The notes: generated from the sequence alone by a model not told the origin. DNA of 20,166 bases from an uncultured Clostridia bacterium (GCA_937880545.1 CALFKA010000111.1:1-20166); one strand, 5' to 3'. Shown: positions 7,199 through 15,311, counted from the first letter of the stretch. Translations and numbers: made by a program.

Positions 7199-9064
7199 AT
7201 GAATCTCATTACCATCCGCGACCTGCATTTTCACTTTGCAGACAAAGACCTTCTAAAAGGCATTGACTTTACTGTCAGAACAAGAGACCATATCGGCATC
7301 ATCGGAAGAAACGGAAGTGGCAAGACAACGCTCTTTCGCCTGATCCGAAAAGAACTCACACCGGAGAGCGGGATCCTCTCACTCTCGAGTGGCATTCGCC
7401 TTGCCCATCTTTCTCAGATGAGCGACAGAAGCCGTGTGAGTGTCTATGAGTATTGTCTGGAAGCCTTTCGAGAAGTACTCGATTTGGAGTCGCGCATGAA
7501 GGAAATCGCGGAGGAGCTGAAGTCAGACCCGCACTCGGTCATACTTTTAAAAGAATACGAGCAAGTTTTTCATCGCTTTGAGCATCTCGACGGCTACAGC
7601 ATCTACTCAAAGGTGCGTGGTATCTTGAGCGGGCTGGGTTTTCATGAAGATGATTACGACAAGAGTGTCTTCTATCTCTCGGGGGGTGAAAAGAGACGAC
7701 TGGAACTTGCGAGGCTTCTTGCAGAGCCCTGCGACCTTCTCCTTCTCGACGAGCCGACAAACCACCTTGATTTAGGGGCTATCCGCTGGCTGGAGGGATT
7801 TCTTCGCAGCTACCAAGGGGCGTTTCTACTGATCACCCACGATCGCTATTTCCTCGATGCCTGCGTCGATACGATCTATGAACTTGAAAATGGTAAGGGC
7901 GTGGAATATCCGGGCAATTACTCCGCCTACGTAAATAGCAAGCGCACACGCTATGAACAGGAGAAGCGGGAGTATGCGCAGGCAAAGCGCGCCTACGATG
8001 CCGAGGTAGAAAAGCTTCGCACCTTTGAAGCGCGCTCTGCCAGAAACCAGAAATTTGCCGCTAGAGCCAGAGACCGCGAAAAGAAAATCGAAAAGATGGA
8101 AGTCCCCGAAAGACCTCTTTGGCTCGACCACTCCATTCGGCTTGACTTCGGGGAAAGACGCATGAGCGGAGAGGATGTCTTCCAATTGATCGACCTGACC
8201 ATGGGATATGGAGAACAGACTCTCTTTAGCGACCTCTCACTGCGCCTTTACAGAGGCGAACGACTGGGCATCATTGGAGATAACGGAACCGGCAAGACGA
8301 CGCTCCTGAAGCTTCTTAGTGGGGAAATAGCACCCCTTAGCGGATGGATTCACCGAGGCGATCAAGTGGACCTGGGCATCTACTCCCAGCATCAGCACCA
8401 TCTCAGCCCCTCTCTCACACTTATCGAACAGGTCAACGAAGCGTATCCTATGTTAGATACCGGCGCAATCCGAAGTCTACTCGCCGCATTTCTCTTTCAT
8501 ACAGAAGAGCATCACAAGCTCATCTCTGCGCTCTCCGGCGGAGAGAAAGCCCGGCTCAGTCTCCTGCTTCTCATGCTCCGAAAGAACAATACACTCCTTC
8601 TTGACGAACCGACCAATCACCTGGACCTCCCCGGAAAAGAGACACTGGAAGAAGCGCTTCTTCGCTATGAAGGGACGCTGATCATTGTCAGCCATGACAG
8701 GTACTTTGTGGAGCGAGTGGCCAAGCGACTTCTCATCCTGAAATCCGATGGATGGGAGCTCTTTGAAGGAACATACCGCCAGTGGGAAGCGTCCCAGGAG
8801 CAGGCGCAAGAGACGACTGAAATAACAAAGACAAAGAAAGGTCCATCGAAGACGCCGCCAAAGAAGACCTCACAAGAAACAAAGAAAATGCAAGAACTGG
8901 AAGCGAGACTTCTAATAGAAGAGGAAAAGCTGGAGCAGATGGAACTTGCATTCGCAGACCCCACTATCTATAATGAAGGGCGTAATGTCCAAGAATTGAT
9001 GATAGAATATGAAACACAAAAGGCTCTCGTGGCGGAACTCTATGAAGCCTGGGGAAAGGAATAG
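7199..9064 (+). CDS. ABC-F family ATPase (Uup/YfmR-like), ribosome-associated type
   Basis: Soluble tandem ABC ATPase of 621 residues without membrane segments. ABC-F proteins act on the ribosome (translation factors or antibiotic protection). Domain 1: Walker A GRNGSGKT (36-43), signature LSGGE (160-164), Walker B LLLLDEPTNHLD (180-191). A charged helical linker follows at 245-310 (ERYEQEKREYAQAKRAYDAE-like, Arg/Lys/Glu rich). Domain 2: GDNGTGKT (360-367), LSGGE (445-449), LLLDEPTNHLD (467-476... to 476). After residue 535 come a basic linker (KTKKGPSKTPPKK) and a C-terminal coiled coil, as in Uup and YfmR; this is why I prefer that subgroup over resistance types. ATG 7199 has no Shine-Dalgarno sequence. 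The acyl carrier protein gene follows after five bases. Confidence 0.9.
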   Translation: MNLITIRDLHFHFADKDLLKGIDFTVRTRDHIGIIGRNGSGKTTLFRLIRKELTPESGILSLSSGIRLAHLSQMSDRSRVSVYEYCLEAFREVLDLESRMKEIAEELKSDPHSVILLKEYEQVFHRFEHLDGYSIYSKVRGILSGLGFHEDDYDKSVFYLSGGEKRRLELARLLAEPCDLLLLDEPTNHLDLGAIRWLEGFLRSYQGAFLLITHDRYFLDACVDTIYELENGKGVEYPGNYSAYVNSKRTRYEQEKREYAQAKRAYDAEVEKLRTFEARSARNQKFAARARDREKKIEKMEVPERPLWLDHSIRLDFGERRMSGEDVFQLIDLTMGYGEQTLFSDLSLRLYRGERLGIIGDNGTGKTTLLKLLSGEIAPLSGWIHRGDQVDLGIYSQHQHHLSPSLTLIEQVNEAYPMLDTGAIRSLLAAFLFHTEEHHKLISALSGGEKARLSLLLLMLRKNNTLLLDEPTNHLDLPGKETLEEALLRYEGTLIIVSHDRYFVERVAKRLLILKSDGWELFEGTYRQWEASQEQAQETTEITKTKKGPSKTPPKKTSQETKKMQELEARLLIEEEKLEQMELAFADPTIYNEGRNVQELMIEYETQKALVAELYEAWGKE

Positions 9065-9069
9065 AAAGA

Positions 9070-9306
9070 ATGAATATTTTTGAAACTGTCGTGGCTATTA
9101 TCGCCGAACAGATGTCAGTGGACCCCTCCACCATCACCCGTGAGACCGATCTTCAGACCGATCTGGGTGCTGACTCCATTGATGCAGCGGAAATGATTCT
9201 CAACATCGAAGATCTTCTCGAGAGAAGGATCCCTGATGAAGCCATTGTGAGCATCCGCACCGTGGAAGACATCCTCAAATACCTCGAAGCCAACGAAGAA
9301 GAATAA
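9070..9306 (+). CDS. Acyl carrier protein
   Basis: A 78-residue carrier whose serine receives 4'-phosphopantetheine and then holds acyl chains as thioesters. The attachment motif is LGADSID with S36; the acidic helix after it (SIDAAEMILNIEDLLERRIP) is typical of fatty-acid-synthesis ACPs. It begins five bases after the ABC-F stop, with AAGGAATAG as a modest ribosome binding site, so it is co-transcribed with that gene. No fatty acid synthesis genes are in the window, so whether it is the main AcpP or a specialised carrier is open. A hairpin follows 13 bases after the stop. Confidence 0.92.
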   Translation: MNIFETVVAIIAEQMSVDPSTITRETDLQTDLGADSIDAAEMILNIEDLLERRIPDEAIVSIRTVEDILKYLEANEEE

Positions 9307-9318
9307 TCAACATGACAC

Positions 9319-9351
9319 AGACAGCCACCTAAGCACATTGGGTGGCTGTCT
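9319..9351. terminator. Hairpin between convergent acp and PHP genes, probable terminator
   Basis: Eleven-base perfect stem (AGACAGCCACC / GGTGGCTGTCT) with an 11-base loop. The following plus-strand sequence has only a short T pair before mixed bases, with T-runs further on (9365-9377), so termination efficiency is uncertain; convergent position supports the call. Confidence 0.75.
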
Positions 9352-9384
9352 TGATTGAGTGGATCTTTTTCTTTTTTCACCGAC

Positions 9385-10161
9385 CTATTTTTCCATCTCT
9401 AAGGCAATGCCGCCTTTATAGTAGACCGGGATCAAGTCGGCTTCTTCGGAGAGCTCGAGCGCGATATCAAAATGTCTTCCGATGCGCTGGAGGGTATGGG
9501 CGTCGCTACCAAAAGTGACACTCTCTCCCCCACATTCTTTGTATGCTCGCAGGAACCACTGCCACTGCAGGCGGGCTTGCTTCTCACCCAGCCGGCGTGT
9601 GTTCAATTCCAGAGAGATTTCTTTTCTTGCCATAATGCGGAAGCACTCATAGATGAGGTCGGCAACAGCTCCCAGGGGGATCTCTCCTGCGAATTCCTGA
9701 ATATAGCGAGTAGGATAGTCGACATGACCGAGAGCATGGATGAAACCATTATTTTCGACGGCATTGACCATGCTTTGCCAGTACCTATGATAGAAAGGAA
9801 CCAGACTCATCCCGTGCGATTGCGTAAAGTCAAAGATCTCCCCTTCCCTGTACTCGTAGTGAAGGCATCCCAAGATAAAGTCAAACCCTTTGAGACCCGC
9901 CAGTTTTTCGTTGTTATCACGAAGCTCCGGACGCAGACCCAATTCGATGCCGGAATACAGGTTCTTCGCTCTTTGGATCAACGAGTCTTCCAGGAATTCA
10001 TGGATATCAAAAGTAAAGTAGTCGCCTTGCGTATGATCAAAGTCATAGTGATCCGTGAGGATGCCTCTGAGCCCCAGGCTTCTGAGCATATCAGAAATTT
10101 GACGGGGCGAGAGCTGACTGTCGGTTGAGTAGTATGAATGAAGGTGTGAGTCGACCAGCAC
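9385..10161 (-). CDS. PHP-domain phosphoesterase, HisJ (histidinol-phosphatase)-like
   Basis: A 258-residue metal-dependent phosphoesterase of the PHP superfamily. Metal-binding motifs in order: DSHLH (H6, H8), TDH (H38), GIELG (E73), GCLHY (H101), GHVDYP (H146), and GSDAH (D220, H222). This order matches HisJ-type histidinol-phosphatases. No histidine biosynthesis gene is nearby, so the substrate could be another phosphate ester and the family name should not be read as a pathway assignment. The start is GTG 10161 with AGGAGA six bases upstream. It is divergent from the metallo-hydrolase gene at 10342; its mRNA leader would be about 115 bases and contain the hairpin at 10216-10237. Confidence 0.85.
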   Translation of the reverse strand: MLVDSHLHSYYSTDSQLSPRQISDMLRSLGLRGILTDHYDFDHTQGDYFTFDIHEFLEDSLIQRAKNLYSGIELGLRPELRDNNEKLAGLKGFDFILGCLHYEYREGEIFDFTQSHGMSLVPFYHRYWQSMVNAVENNGFIHALGHVDYPTRYIQEFAGEIPLGAVADLIYECFRIMARKEISLELNTRRLGEKQARLQWQWFLRAYKECGGESVTFGSDAHTLQRIGRHFDIALELSEEADLIPVYYKGGIALEMEK

Positions 10162-10215
10162 AGTTATCTCCTGTTCTAATTCACTCCCTGTATCTTTTCA
10201 GGAAGGAAACACGAT

Positions 10216-10237
10216 CCGATAAGCTCGCGTTTATCGG
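10216..10237. repeat. Inverted repeat CCGATAA-N8-TTATCGG in the PHP leader
   Basis: Seven-base perfect arms around GCTCGCGT. It lies in the divergent PHP/metallo-hydrolase gap, inside the predicted untranslated leader of the PHP mRNA. No T-run follows on either strand, so it is not a plain terminator. A second, perfect 10-base palindrome (TTTCATGAAA) lies six bases away at 10243-10252. Confidence 0.5.
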
Positions 10238-10282
10238 TGAATTTTCATGAAAGTTTCTATAGCTTCTTAAAAGCCATGTGCT

Positions 10283-10310
10283 ATTATATCATAAGTATGT
10301 GCTGACTCAA
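10283..10310 (-). promoter_or_regulatory. Extended -10 promoter of the PHP gene
   Basis: Minus strand: -35 TTGAGT (10305-10310), 16-base spacer, TGA-TATAAT extended -10 (10283-10288). On the plus strand the same bases hold TGC-TATTAT (10279-10287), a possible extended -10 for the metallo-hydrolase gene, so the two promoters would face away from a shared core. Confidence 0.55.
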
Positions 10311-10341
10311 CCTTACCGTTATTTAACACACAGGAGGCCCC

Positions 10342-11322
10342 ATGTTACAACAGATAAAGCCCGATATCTATCAGTTCAATATCCCCCTTCGAAATAACCC
10401 ACTGCGTTCATTAAACGCCTATATTATCAAGGGGGAGGAGAGTCTGATGATCGACTCAGGCTTCGACACCGATGAAAATATGGACATTGTGTTGGCGGCT
10501 CTCAAAGAGCTAAAAATCGCTCCCGAATCATTACGACTTTTCCTGACCCATCTCCATTCGGATCACACCGGTCTTGCTTCGAGGCTTGAAGACATTGGGG
10601 TGCAGGTCTATATGGGAAGAGTCGATGCCGCTATTTTAGAGGAGAGTCTCCTCGAGGAGAGTCCCTACTGGAAGGAACTCGAAGTCGACGCCCTCATGCA
10701 GGGACTGGAAGAAGACCAGCTTCGCATCAGCGACCATCCGGGATATGTCTACCGCCCAAAACTCATGCCCTCCATCCGTCTCACCGATGACGGGGATGAG
10801 TTCCGGGCAGGAGCATACCGTTTCATTGTCAAAGAGTTTCCCGGGCATACTCCCGGACTCCAGGCACTGTATGAACCGGAGCATGGATTTCTCTTCAGCG
10901 GCGACCATATTTTAGAGACCATCACCCCCAATATCACGTATTGGGGAGAAAACTTCGGTGACGCTCTCGGAAAATACCTTGTAAACCTGAAGAAAGTGAA
11001 GGAGATGCCTCTCACTCAGGTGTTCAGCTCCCACAGACAACTCCCTATAGATCATCTCCAGCGCATTGAAGAGATCGAAGAGCATCATGCGCATCGTCTC
11101 GGAGAAGCCATTGACATCTTAACAAAGAACGGACGCTCTACCGTGCGCGACGTCACGCGCCGACTCCACTGGGACATCCGTGCCAGGGACTGGAACGATT
11201 TCCCAAAAAGCCAGAAATGGTTTGCTGCAGGAGAAGCCCACGCCCATCTCGTTCACCTTACTAAACTTGGCAAAGTCAAACAGAGCAAAGAAGATGGTGT
11301 TCTGTGGTATGAAATAGTCTGA
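10342..11322 (+). CDS. Metallo-beta-lactamase-fold hydrolase with C-terminal winged helix
   Basis: A 326-residue MBL-fold hydrolase. Zinc ligands: THLHSDH gives H70, H72, D74 and H75; PGHT gives H169; SGDH gives D188; SSH gives H231. The binuclear site is complete. Residues ~245-326 (TVRDVTRRLHWDIRARDW and on) form a winged-helix-like tail, as in LACTB2-type and other hydrolytic MBL proteins, where it helps shape the substrate site. The substrate (thioester, phosphodiester or lactone) cannot be decided. ATG 10342 has CAGGAGG four bases upstream. Monocistronic with a strong terminator at its end; divergent from the PHP gene. Confidence 0.88.
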   Translation: MLQQIKPDIYQFNIPLRNNPLRSLNAYIIKGEESLMIDSGFDTDENMDIVLAALKELKIAPESLRLFLTHLHSDHTGLASRLEDIGVQVYMGRVDAAILEESLLEESPYWKELEVDALMQGLEEDQLRISDHPGYVYRPKLMPSIRLTDDGDEFRAGAYRFIVKEFPGHTPGLQALYEPEHGFLFSGDHILETITPNITYWGENFGDALGKYLVNLKKVKEMPLTQVFSSHRQLPIDHLQRIEEIEEHHAHRLGEAIDILTKNGRSTVRDVTRRLHWDIRARDWNDFPKSQKWFAAGEAHAHLVHLTKLGKVKQSKEDGVLWYEIV

Positions 11323-11327
11323 ACGCA

Positions 11328-11351
11328 AAAACGCCCATAGAAGGGCGTTTT
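11328..11351. terminator. Bidirectional terminator (metallo-hydrolase / vor-glmM operon)
   Basis: Nine-base perfect stem AAAACGCCC / GGGCGTTTT with a 6-base loop, T-rich on both exits. It ends the plus-strand hydrolase gene and the long minus-strand operon finishing with glmM at 11353. Confidence 0.9.
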
Positions 11352-11352
11352 C

Positions 11353-12708
11353 TCATTCTTTCAGTTGCTGCTCCATCAGGTCTGCCAGTTCTCTTGCTTT
11401 TCGAAGTAGGAACGCTTCATCTTCTCCTTCCAGCATCACCCGAAGGAGGGGTTCCGTCCCCGAGGGGCGGATGAGGACACGACCGTTTTGATGAAACTCT
11501 TTTTCGATCGTCTCTACCGCTTGTCGGATCGCCTCGTTTTCCATATAACTCTTCTTACGGTTCTCCGGCACCTTGGCGTTGACGATGACCTGAGGATACC
11601 TCGGGATCTCTTGCCTCCAATGACTCAGTGGCATCTTGCTTTTCTTAACAGCTTCACATAATAGTAATCCCGTGAGCATGCCATCCCCCGTCGTCGAGTG
11701 ATCGGTAAAGATCAGGTGACCTGACTGTTCGCCTCCTAGGGAGTAGCCTCCCGCCAGCATTTCTTCGAGGACGTATCTGTCCCCTACGGCGGCCTGTAGC
11801 ACCTTCAGTTCGTGGCGCTCGGCAAAGGAAATGAAGCCGATATTGCTCATGACCGTCGCGACGATCGTGTCTTCTTTCAGGCGGGTGTCTTGCTTCATCT
11901 GAAGCCCGATCAGTCCCATGATCCTGTCTCCGTCTATCACTTCTCCTGTCTCATCTACAGCCAGGCAGCGGTCCCCGTCGCCGTCAAAGGCGAGCCCCAG
12001 GTCGAAGCCTCCGGCTTTCACCAATTCGCTGAGGTCTCCCATGTGGGTCGATCCGCAATTGTCATTGATGTTGATGCCATCCGGATGTTGATGGATGATT
12101 TTTACCTGCGCTCCGGAGAACTCAAAGACCTCCAGTGCCAATTCGCTGGTGGCGCCGTTGGCGCAATCAAGTGCGATCTTCATCCCGCTGAGATCTCCCT
12201 GAAGAGATTCCAGGAGGTGTCTTTGATACGAGCGGGTCAGAAGATCCGAAGAAATGTACCGGCCAAGATTGTCGTGGGAAAATGTCTCCTCGATGACCTT
12301 GTGACCGTCAATGTACGCTTCGATCTCCTCTTCCACCTCATCAGGGAGTTTGTACCCGTCGCGGCTGAAGAACTTGATGCCGTTAAACTCATAGGGATTG
12401 TGCGAAGCGCTGATGACGATGCCGGCATCAAAACCGTTATCTCTGACGAGAAAGGCCACAGCCGGCGTAGGAAGCACGCCTCCGAGGGCGACATCGACCC
12501 CGACGCTCATTGCGCCGGCGCTCAGCGAAGCTTCCAGCATGTCGGAAGATATACGCGTGTCTTTTGCCACAAGAATTTTCGGACGCGCTCCCATATGACC
12601 TTTTGTCAGCACATAGGAGCCAAAGCGACCCAGAGCATAGGCGAGCTCATTGCTCAGGTCCTCTGCTCCGACACCACGCACACCGTCCGTTCCAAAGTAT
12701 TTACCCAT
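11353..12708 (-). CDS. glmM: Phosphoglucosamine mutase GlmM
   Basis: Converts glucosamine-6-phosphate to glucosamine-1-phosphate for peptidoglycan and UDP-GlcNAc synthesis, in the cytosol. The 451 residues match family length. Seen: KYFGTDGVRG at the N-terminus, the phosphoserine loop ISASHNP with S102, the metal loop DGDGDR (243-248), and the phosphate-binding RPSGTEP near the C-terminus. The ATG follows the vor gamma stop codon directly (TAG-ATG), so it belongs to the same transcript; the ribosome binding site is weak (AGAG). In many Bacillota glmM lies with cdaA and cdaR; here it ends a branched-chain acid fermentation operon, so that usual partner is missing. The shared terminator at 11328-11351 follows directly. 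Confidence 0.96.
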   Translation of the reverse strand: MGKYFGTDGVRGVGAEDLSNELAYALGRFGSYVLTKGHMGARPKILVAKDTRISSDMLEASLSAGAMSVGVDVALGGVLPTPAVAFLVRDNGFDAGIVISASHNPYEFNGIKFFSRDGYKLPDEVEEEIEAYIDGHKVIEETFSHDNLGRYISSDLLTRSYQRHLLESLQGDLSGMKIALDCANGATSELALEVFEFSGAQVKIIHQHPDGININDNCGSTHMGDLSELVKAGGFDLGLAFDGDGDRCLAVDETGEVIDGDRIMGLIGLQMKQDTRLKEDTIVATVMSNIGFISFAERHELKVLQAAVGDRYVLEEMLAGGYSLGGEQSGHLIFTDHSTTGDGMLTGLLLCEAVKKSKMPLSHWRQEIPRYPQVIVNAKVPENRKKSYMENEAIRQAVETIEKEFHQNGRVLIRPSGTEPLLRVMLEGEDEAFLLRKARELADLMEQQLKE

Positions 12709-13263
12709 CTATTTTCTCTGCTCTTTTACACAGGCGGCTCCTAAGGAAAAGGCTTCCTTGTTGACATCCATCAGATGCGCCCTGGCCAGTCCAAGTTTCT
12801 CCTCGAGCGCCTGAAAGATACTCTCCGGTTCTACAATGCCTGTGACTTCGATAAATGCTCCGAGCATGACCATGTTTGATACCCGGGTGTCTCCGAGTTC
12901 ATTGGCAATGTCACTGCTGGGAATGTAATATGCTTCCACATCTTCTCTGGATGCTTTCTCGCTGATCAGAGAAGAGTTAATCAGTAGTTTTCCTCCCGGT
13001 TCGAGATCTTCTTCGAACTTCAGAAGGGACGGAAGATTCATCATGATCTCCGAGGTGGCGTTGCCTTCCACAACGGGAGAGCTGATCGGTTCTGCCTGCA
13101 CGATGACGCCGCAATTGGCGGTGCCTCCGCGCATTTCCGGTCCGTAGGAGGGAAGCCAGGAGACTTCTTTTCCTTCAATCATTCCCGCCTGTGTCAGGAG
13201 CTGCCCCATGAGCATGACTCCCTGGCCACCAAAGCCGGCTAAAATGGTTCGTTCACTGACCAT
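12709..13263 (-). CDS. 2-oxoacid:ferredoxin oxidoreductase, gamma subunit (VOR type)
   Basis: The 184-residue gamma chain of the branched-chain 2-oxoacid (3-methyl-2-oxobutanoate) ferredoxin oxidoreductase; it helps bind CoA in this enzyme family. The N-terminal ILAGFGGQGVMLMG (7-20) is the family signature, and SYGPEMRGGTANC follows. The start is ATG 13263, inside the last codons of the beta gene (overlap 11 bases), with GAGGAGG just upstream; a longer reading to 13302 would lie inside the beta gene. It is the fourth subunit in the order delta-alpha-beta-gamma. Substrate class is judged from the alpha chain and from the ptb/buk neighbours; a 2-oxoglutarate-type enzyme is the main alternative. 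Confidence 0.9.
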   Translation of the reverse strand: MVSERTILAGFGGQGVMLMGQLLTQAGMIEGKEVSWLPSYGPEMRGGTANCGVIVQAEPISSPVVEGNATSEIMMNLPSLLKFEEDLEPGGKLLINSSLISEKASREDVEAYYIPSSDIANELGDTRVSNMVMLGAFIEVTGIVEPESIFQALEEKLGLARAHLMDVNKEAFSLGAACVKEQRK

Positions 13264-14014
13264 CAGAGACCTCCTCTTTCGTCGCGTCGCGGAAGTTTCC
13301 AAGCGGATAGTAGGGGATCATATTTTCTCTGAGCCACTTGAGGGCAAGCGTCGGCTCAATACCCCAGTTTGTTGGACAAGTCGAGAGGACTTCCACGAGA
13401 GCAAACCCTTTGCCCTCTAGCTGAATCTCAAAAGCGCGCTTGATGACGCGTTTGGCTTTTCGCACATTGGCGGGTGTGTCCACGGAGACTCTCTCGATGA
13501 ACGTGGCGCCGGGGATGGTGGCGAGCATCTCTGAGATGCGCAGCGGGAATCCTGCCTGTTTTGGGTCTCTTCCAAGAGGCGACGTCGTCGTGCGCTGACC
13601 GACGAGCGTCGTCGGAGCCATCTGGCCACCCGTCATGCCGTAGATGGCATTGTTGACAAAGACGACGGAGATGTTTTCACTTCGGTGAGCGGCGTGAACA
13701 ATTTCGGCCGTCCCGATAGAAGCCAGGTCACCATCACCTTGGTAGGCAAAGACGAACTTGTCCGGCCATACTCGTTTGATTCCGGTGGCGACTGCCGGTG
13801 CGCGTCCGTGCGCCGCTTCATGCATATCGCAGTTGAAGTATTTGTAGGCAAGAACTGAACACCCGACGGGTGCCACGCCGATCGCCTGATCGAGGACACC
13901 GAGTTCTTCCATCGCCTCTGCAACGAGTCGGTGAATGATGCCGTGAGTGCATCCCGGGCAGTAGTGGGTGCTGACAGGCGTCAATCCTTTCGTTCTTTCA
14001 AAAATGACAGCCAT
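13253..14014 (-). CDS. 2-oxoacid:ferredoxin oxidoreductase, beta subunit (TPP-binding)
   Basis: A 253-residue thiamine pyrophosphate-binding catalytic chain. It has CPGC at 19-22, the TPP/Mg motif starting GDGD (93-96) and ending NN (121-122) and then IYGMTGGQ, as in PFOR-superfamily beta chains. Together with the alpha chain it decarboxylates the 2-oxoacid, and electrons pass to the delta-chain clusters. ATG 14014 overlaps the alpha stop (TAATG) with AGGAG upstream, showing translational coupling. Confidence 0.94.
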   Translation of the reverse strand: MAVIFERTKGLTPVSTHYCPGCTHGIIHRLVAEAMEELGVLDQAIGVAPVGCSVLAYKYFNCDMHEAAHGRAPAVATGIKRVWPDKFVFAYQGDGDLASIGTAEIVHAAHRSENISVVFVNNAIYGMTGGQMAPTTLVGQRTTTSPLGRDPKQAGFPLRISEMLATIPGATFIERVSVDTPANVRKAKRVIKRAFEIQLEGKGFALVEVLSTCPTNWGIEPTLALKWLRENMIPYYPLGNFRDATKEEVSDGQ

Positions 14015-15075
14015 TATTCACTCCTTTCCAGGATCTCGAGAATTTTTTCTTCTACAAGGGAGGTCGAGGGGATGACACCGCCCGAGCGTCCCACAAAATC
14101 GATCTTTCTCTTTCCTTCATTGACGATGCGCACATCATCGATCATCTGACCCATGCTCATCTCCACCACCAACAGATGCTTTGTCGCATCATCGAGCTCT
14201 TCGAAGGCTTTTTCCGGATAGGGCCACAAAGTGATGGGGCGAAGCAGTCCGATCTTTCTCCCCTGTTTGTTCAGGTTGTCCATGGCACTGCGAGCAATTC
14301 TAGCCGTTGTACCGTAAGCGACAATGACCAGTTCTGCCCCTTCGATTCCGACAGACTCCCAGCGCTGTTCGTTTTCCTTCATTTTGGCATACTTCTCACT
14401 CAGGTGAATATTATGTTTTTCCAGCTCCTCTGCATCGAGATACAGTGAGTTGATGACATTGGGAGCACGCTTTCCATCCGTGCCTGTCGTTGCCCAGTCT
14501 TTCGCTGGCAGATCAGTGGCTTTCTGAGAGGAAAACTCTACAGGTTCCATCATCTGACCCAGAACACCGTCTCCGGCGATCAGGACAGGGTTTCTATATT
14601 GATCTGCCTTGTCAAAGGAGATCTGGACGTAGTCGACCATCTCCTGGATAGAAGCCGGTGCGTAGACGAGCAATTTGTAGTCGCCATCTCCCCCGCCTCT
14701 TGTCGATTGATTATAATCTGACTGAGCGGGCTGGATGGAGCCAAGTCCCGGTCCTCCGCGCATCATGTTGACGATGACACAGGGGAGTTCTGCTCCTGCG
14801 ATATAGCTGATTCCTTCCTGCTTGAGTGCAATGCCCGGAGAAGAAGAGCCTGTCATGACGCGGGCGCCACAGCCAGCTGCGCCATATACCATATTGATGG
14901 CGGCGACTTCACTCTCTGCCTGTAAAAATGTTCCTCCAGCCTTAGGAAGGTGCAGGGACATGTACTCGAGCAGTTCGCTCTGTGGGGTGATGGGATAGCC
15001 GAAGAAGAAACGGCAGCCGGCTAAAATGGCGGCTTCTCCGATCGCTTCATTCCCTTTCATCAGTACTTTTGCCAT
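14014..15075 (-). CDS. vorB: 2-oxoacid:ferredoxin oxidoreductase, alpha subunit (VorB-like)
   Basis: The 353-residue alpha chain with the pyrimidine-binding half of the TPP site. Residues 1-40 (MAKVLMKGNEAIGEAAI, then CRFFFGYPITPQSELLEYMS) are typical of VorB, annotated as 3-methyl-2-oxobutanoate dehydrogenase subunit. Residue E56 in QAESE is the likely family glutamate near TPP. A C-terminal transketolase-like domain follows from about residue 240. The start is ATG 15075, with AGGAGG just before; an in-frame extension to 15150 would run back through the delta gene. It follows the delta stop by eight bases. Expected role: oxidative decarboxylation of the oxoacids of valine, leucine and isoleucine to branched acyl-CoA with reduced ferredoxin. 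Confidence 0.93.
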   Translation of the reverse strand: MAKVLMKGNEAIGEAAILAGCRFFFGYPITPQSELLEYMSLHLPKAGGTFLQAESEVAAINMVYGAAGCGARVMTGSSSPGIALKQEGISYIAGAELPCVIVNMMRGGPGLGSIQPAQSDYNQSTRGGGDGDYKLLVYAPASIQEMVDYVQISFDKADQYRNPVLIAGDGVLGQMMEPVEFSSQKATDLPAKDWATTGTDGKRAPNVINSLYLDAEELEKHNIHLSEKYAKMKENEQRWESVGIEGAELVIVAYGTTARIARSAMDNLNKQGRKIGLLRPITLWPYPEKAFEELDDATKHLLVVEMSMGQMIDDVRIVNEGKRKIDFVGRSGGVIPSTSLVEEKILEILERSE

Positions 15076-15083
15076 GTTTCCTC

Positions 15084-15302
15084 CTATAGTCTTTCCACGA
15101 CGATGACCAGATCCGGACACATCGTGGCACAGTTTGTGCAAGCGATACATTTGTCAGGTTCCACACAATAAGCTGGATTATATCCCTTTGCATTGATCGA
15201 TTCTCGATCCATCGCCAGAATCTTTACTGGACAGACACCTACGCATAGACCGCAGCCTTTGCACAGATCCTGGGAAAATGTGACCCTTCCTTTTGCTGCC
15301 AT
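15084..15302 (-). CDS. 2-oxoacid:ferredoxin oxidoreductase, delta subunit (2[4Fe-4S])
   Basis: A 72-residue ferredoxin-like electron chain of the VOR complex. Two full cluster motifs: CKGCGLCVGVCP and CIACTNCATMCP. It passes electrons from the TPP centre to external ferredoxin. ATG 15302 has AAGGAGG six bases upstream. The stop lies nine bases after the P-loop ATPase stop region upstream of it in the operon, so it is the first of four contiguous vor genes. Its tail PDLVIVVERL is typical of delta subunits. Confidence 0.95.
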   Translation of the reverse strand: MAAKGRVTFSQDLCKGCGLCVGVCPVKILAMDRESINAKGYNPAYCVEPDKCIACTNCATMCPDLVIVVERL

Positions 15303-15311
15303 TATTCCTCC

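Noticed and set aside
7199..9064. ABC-F antibiotic resistance protein
   Set aside because: The C-terminal basic linker and coiled coil resemble Uup/YfmR housekeeping members; no resistance-type context or long regulatory leader is seen.
9472..10128. Plus-strand open frame of about 218 codons
   Set aside because: Antisense shadow of the PHP phosphoesterase, whose metal-binding motifs are all intact on the minus strand.
9385..10161. Assignment as the histidine biosynthesis enzyme HisK
   Set aside because: Motifs fit the family, but no his genes are present and the family has other substrates, so only a HisJ-like label is given.
11812..12744. Plus-strand open frame of about 310 codons
   Set aside because: Antisense to glmM; no ribosome binding site or domain, and glmM is complete on the other strand.
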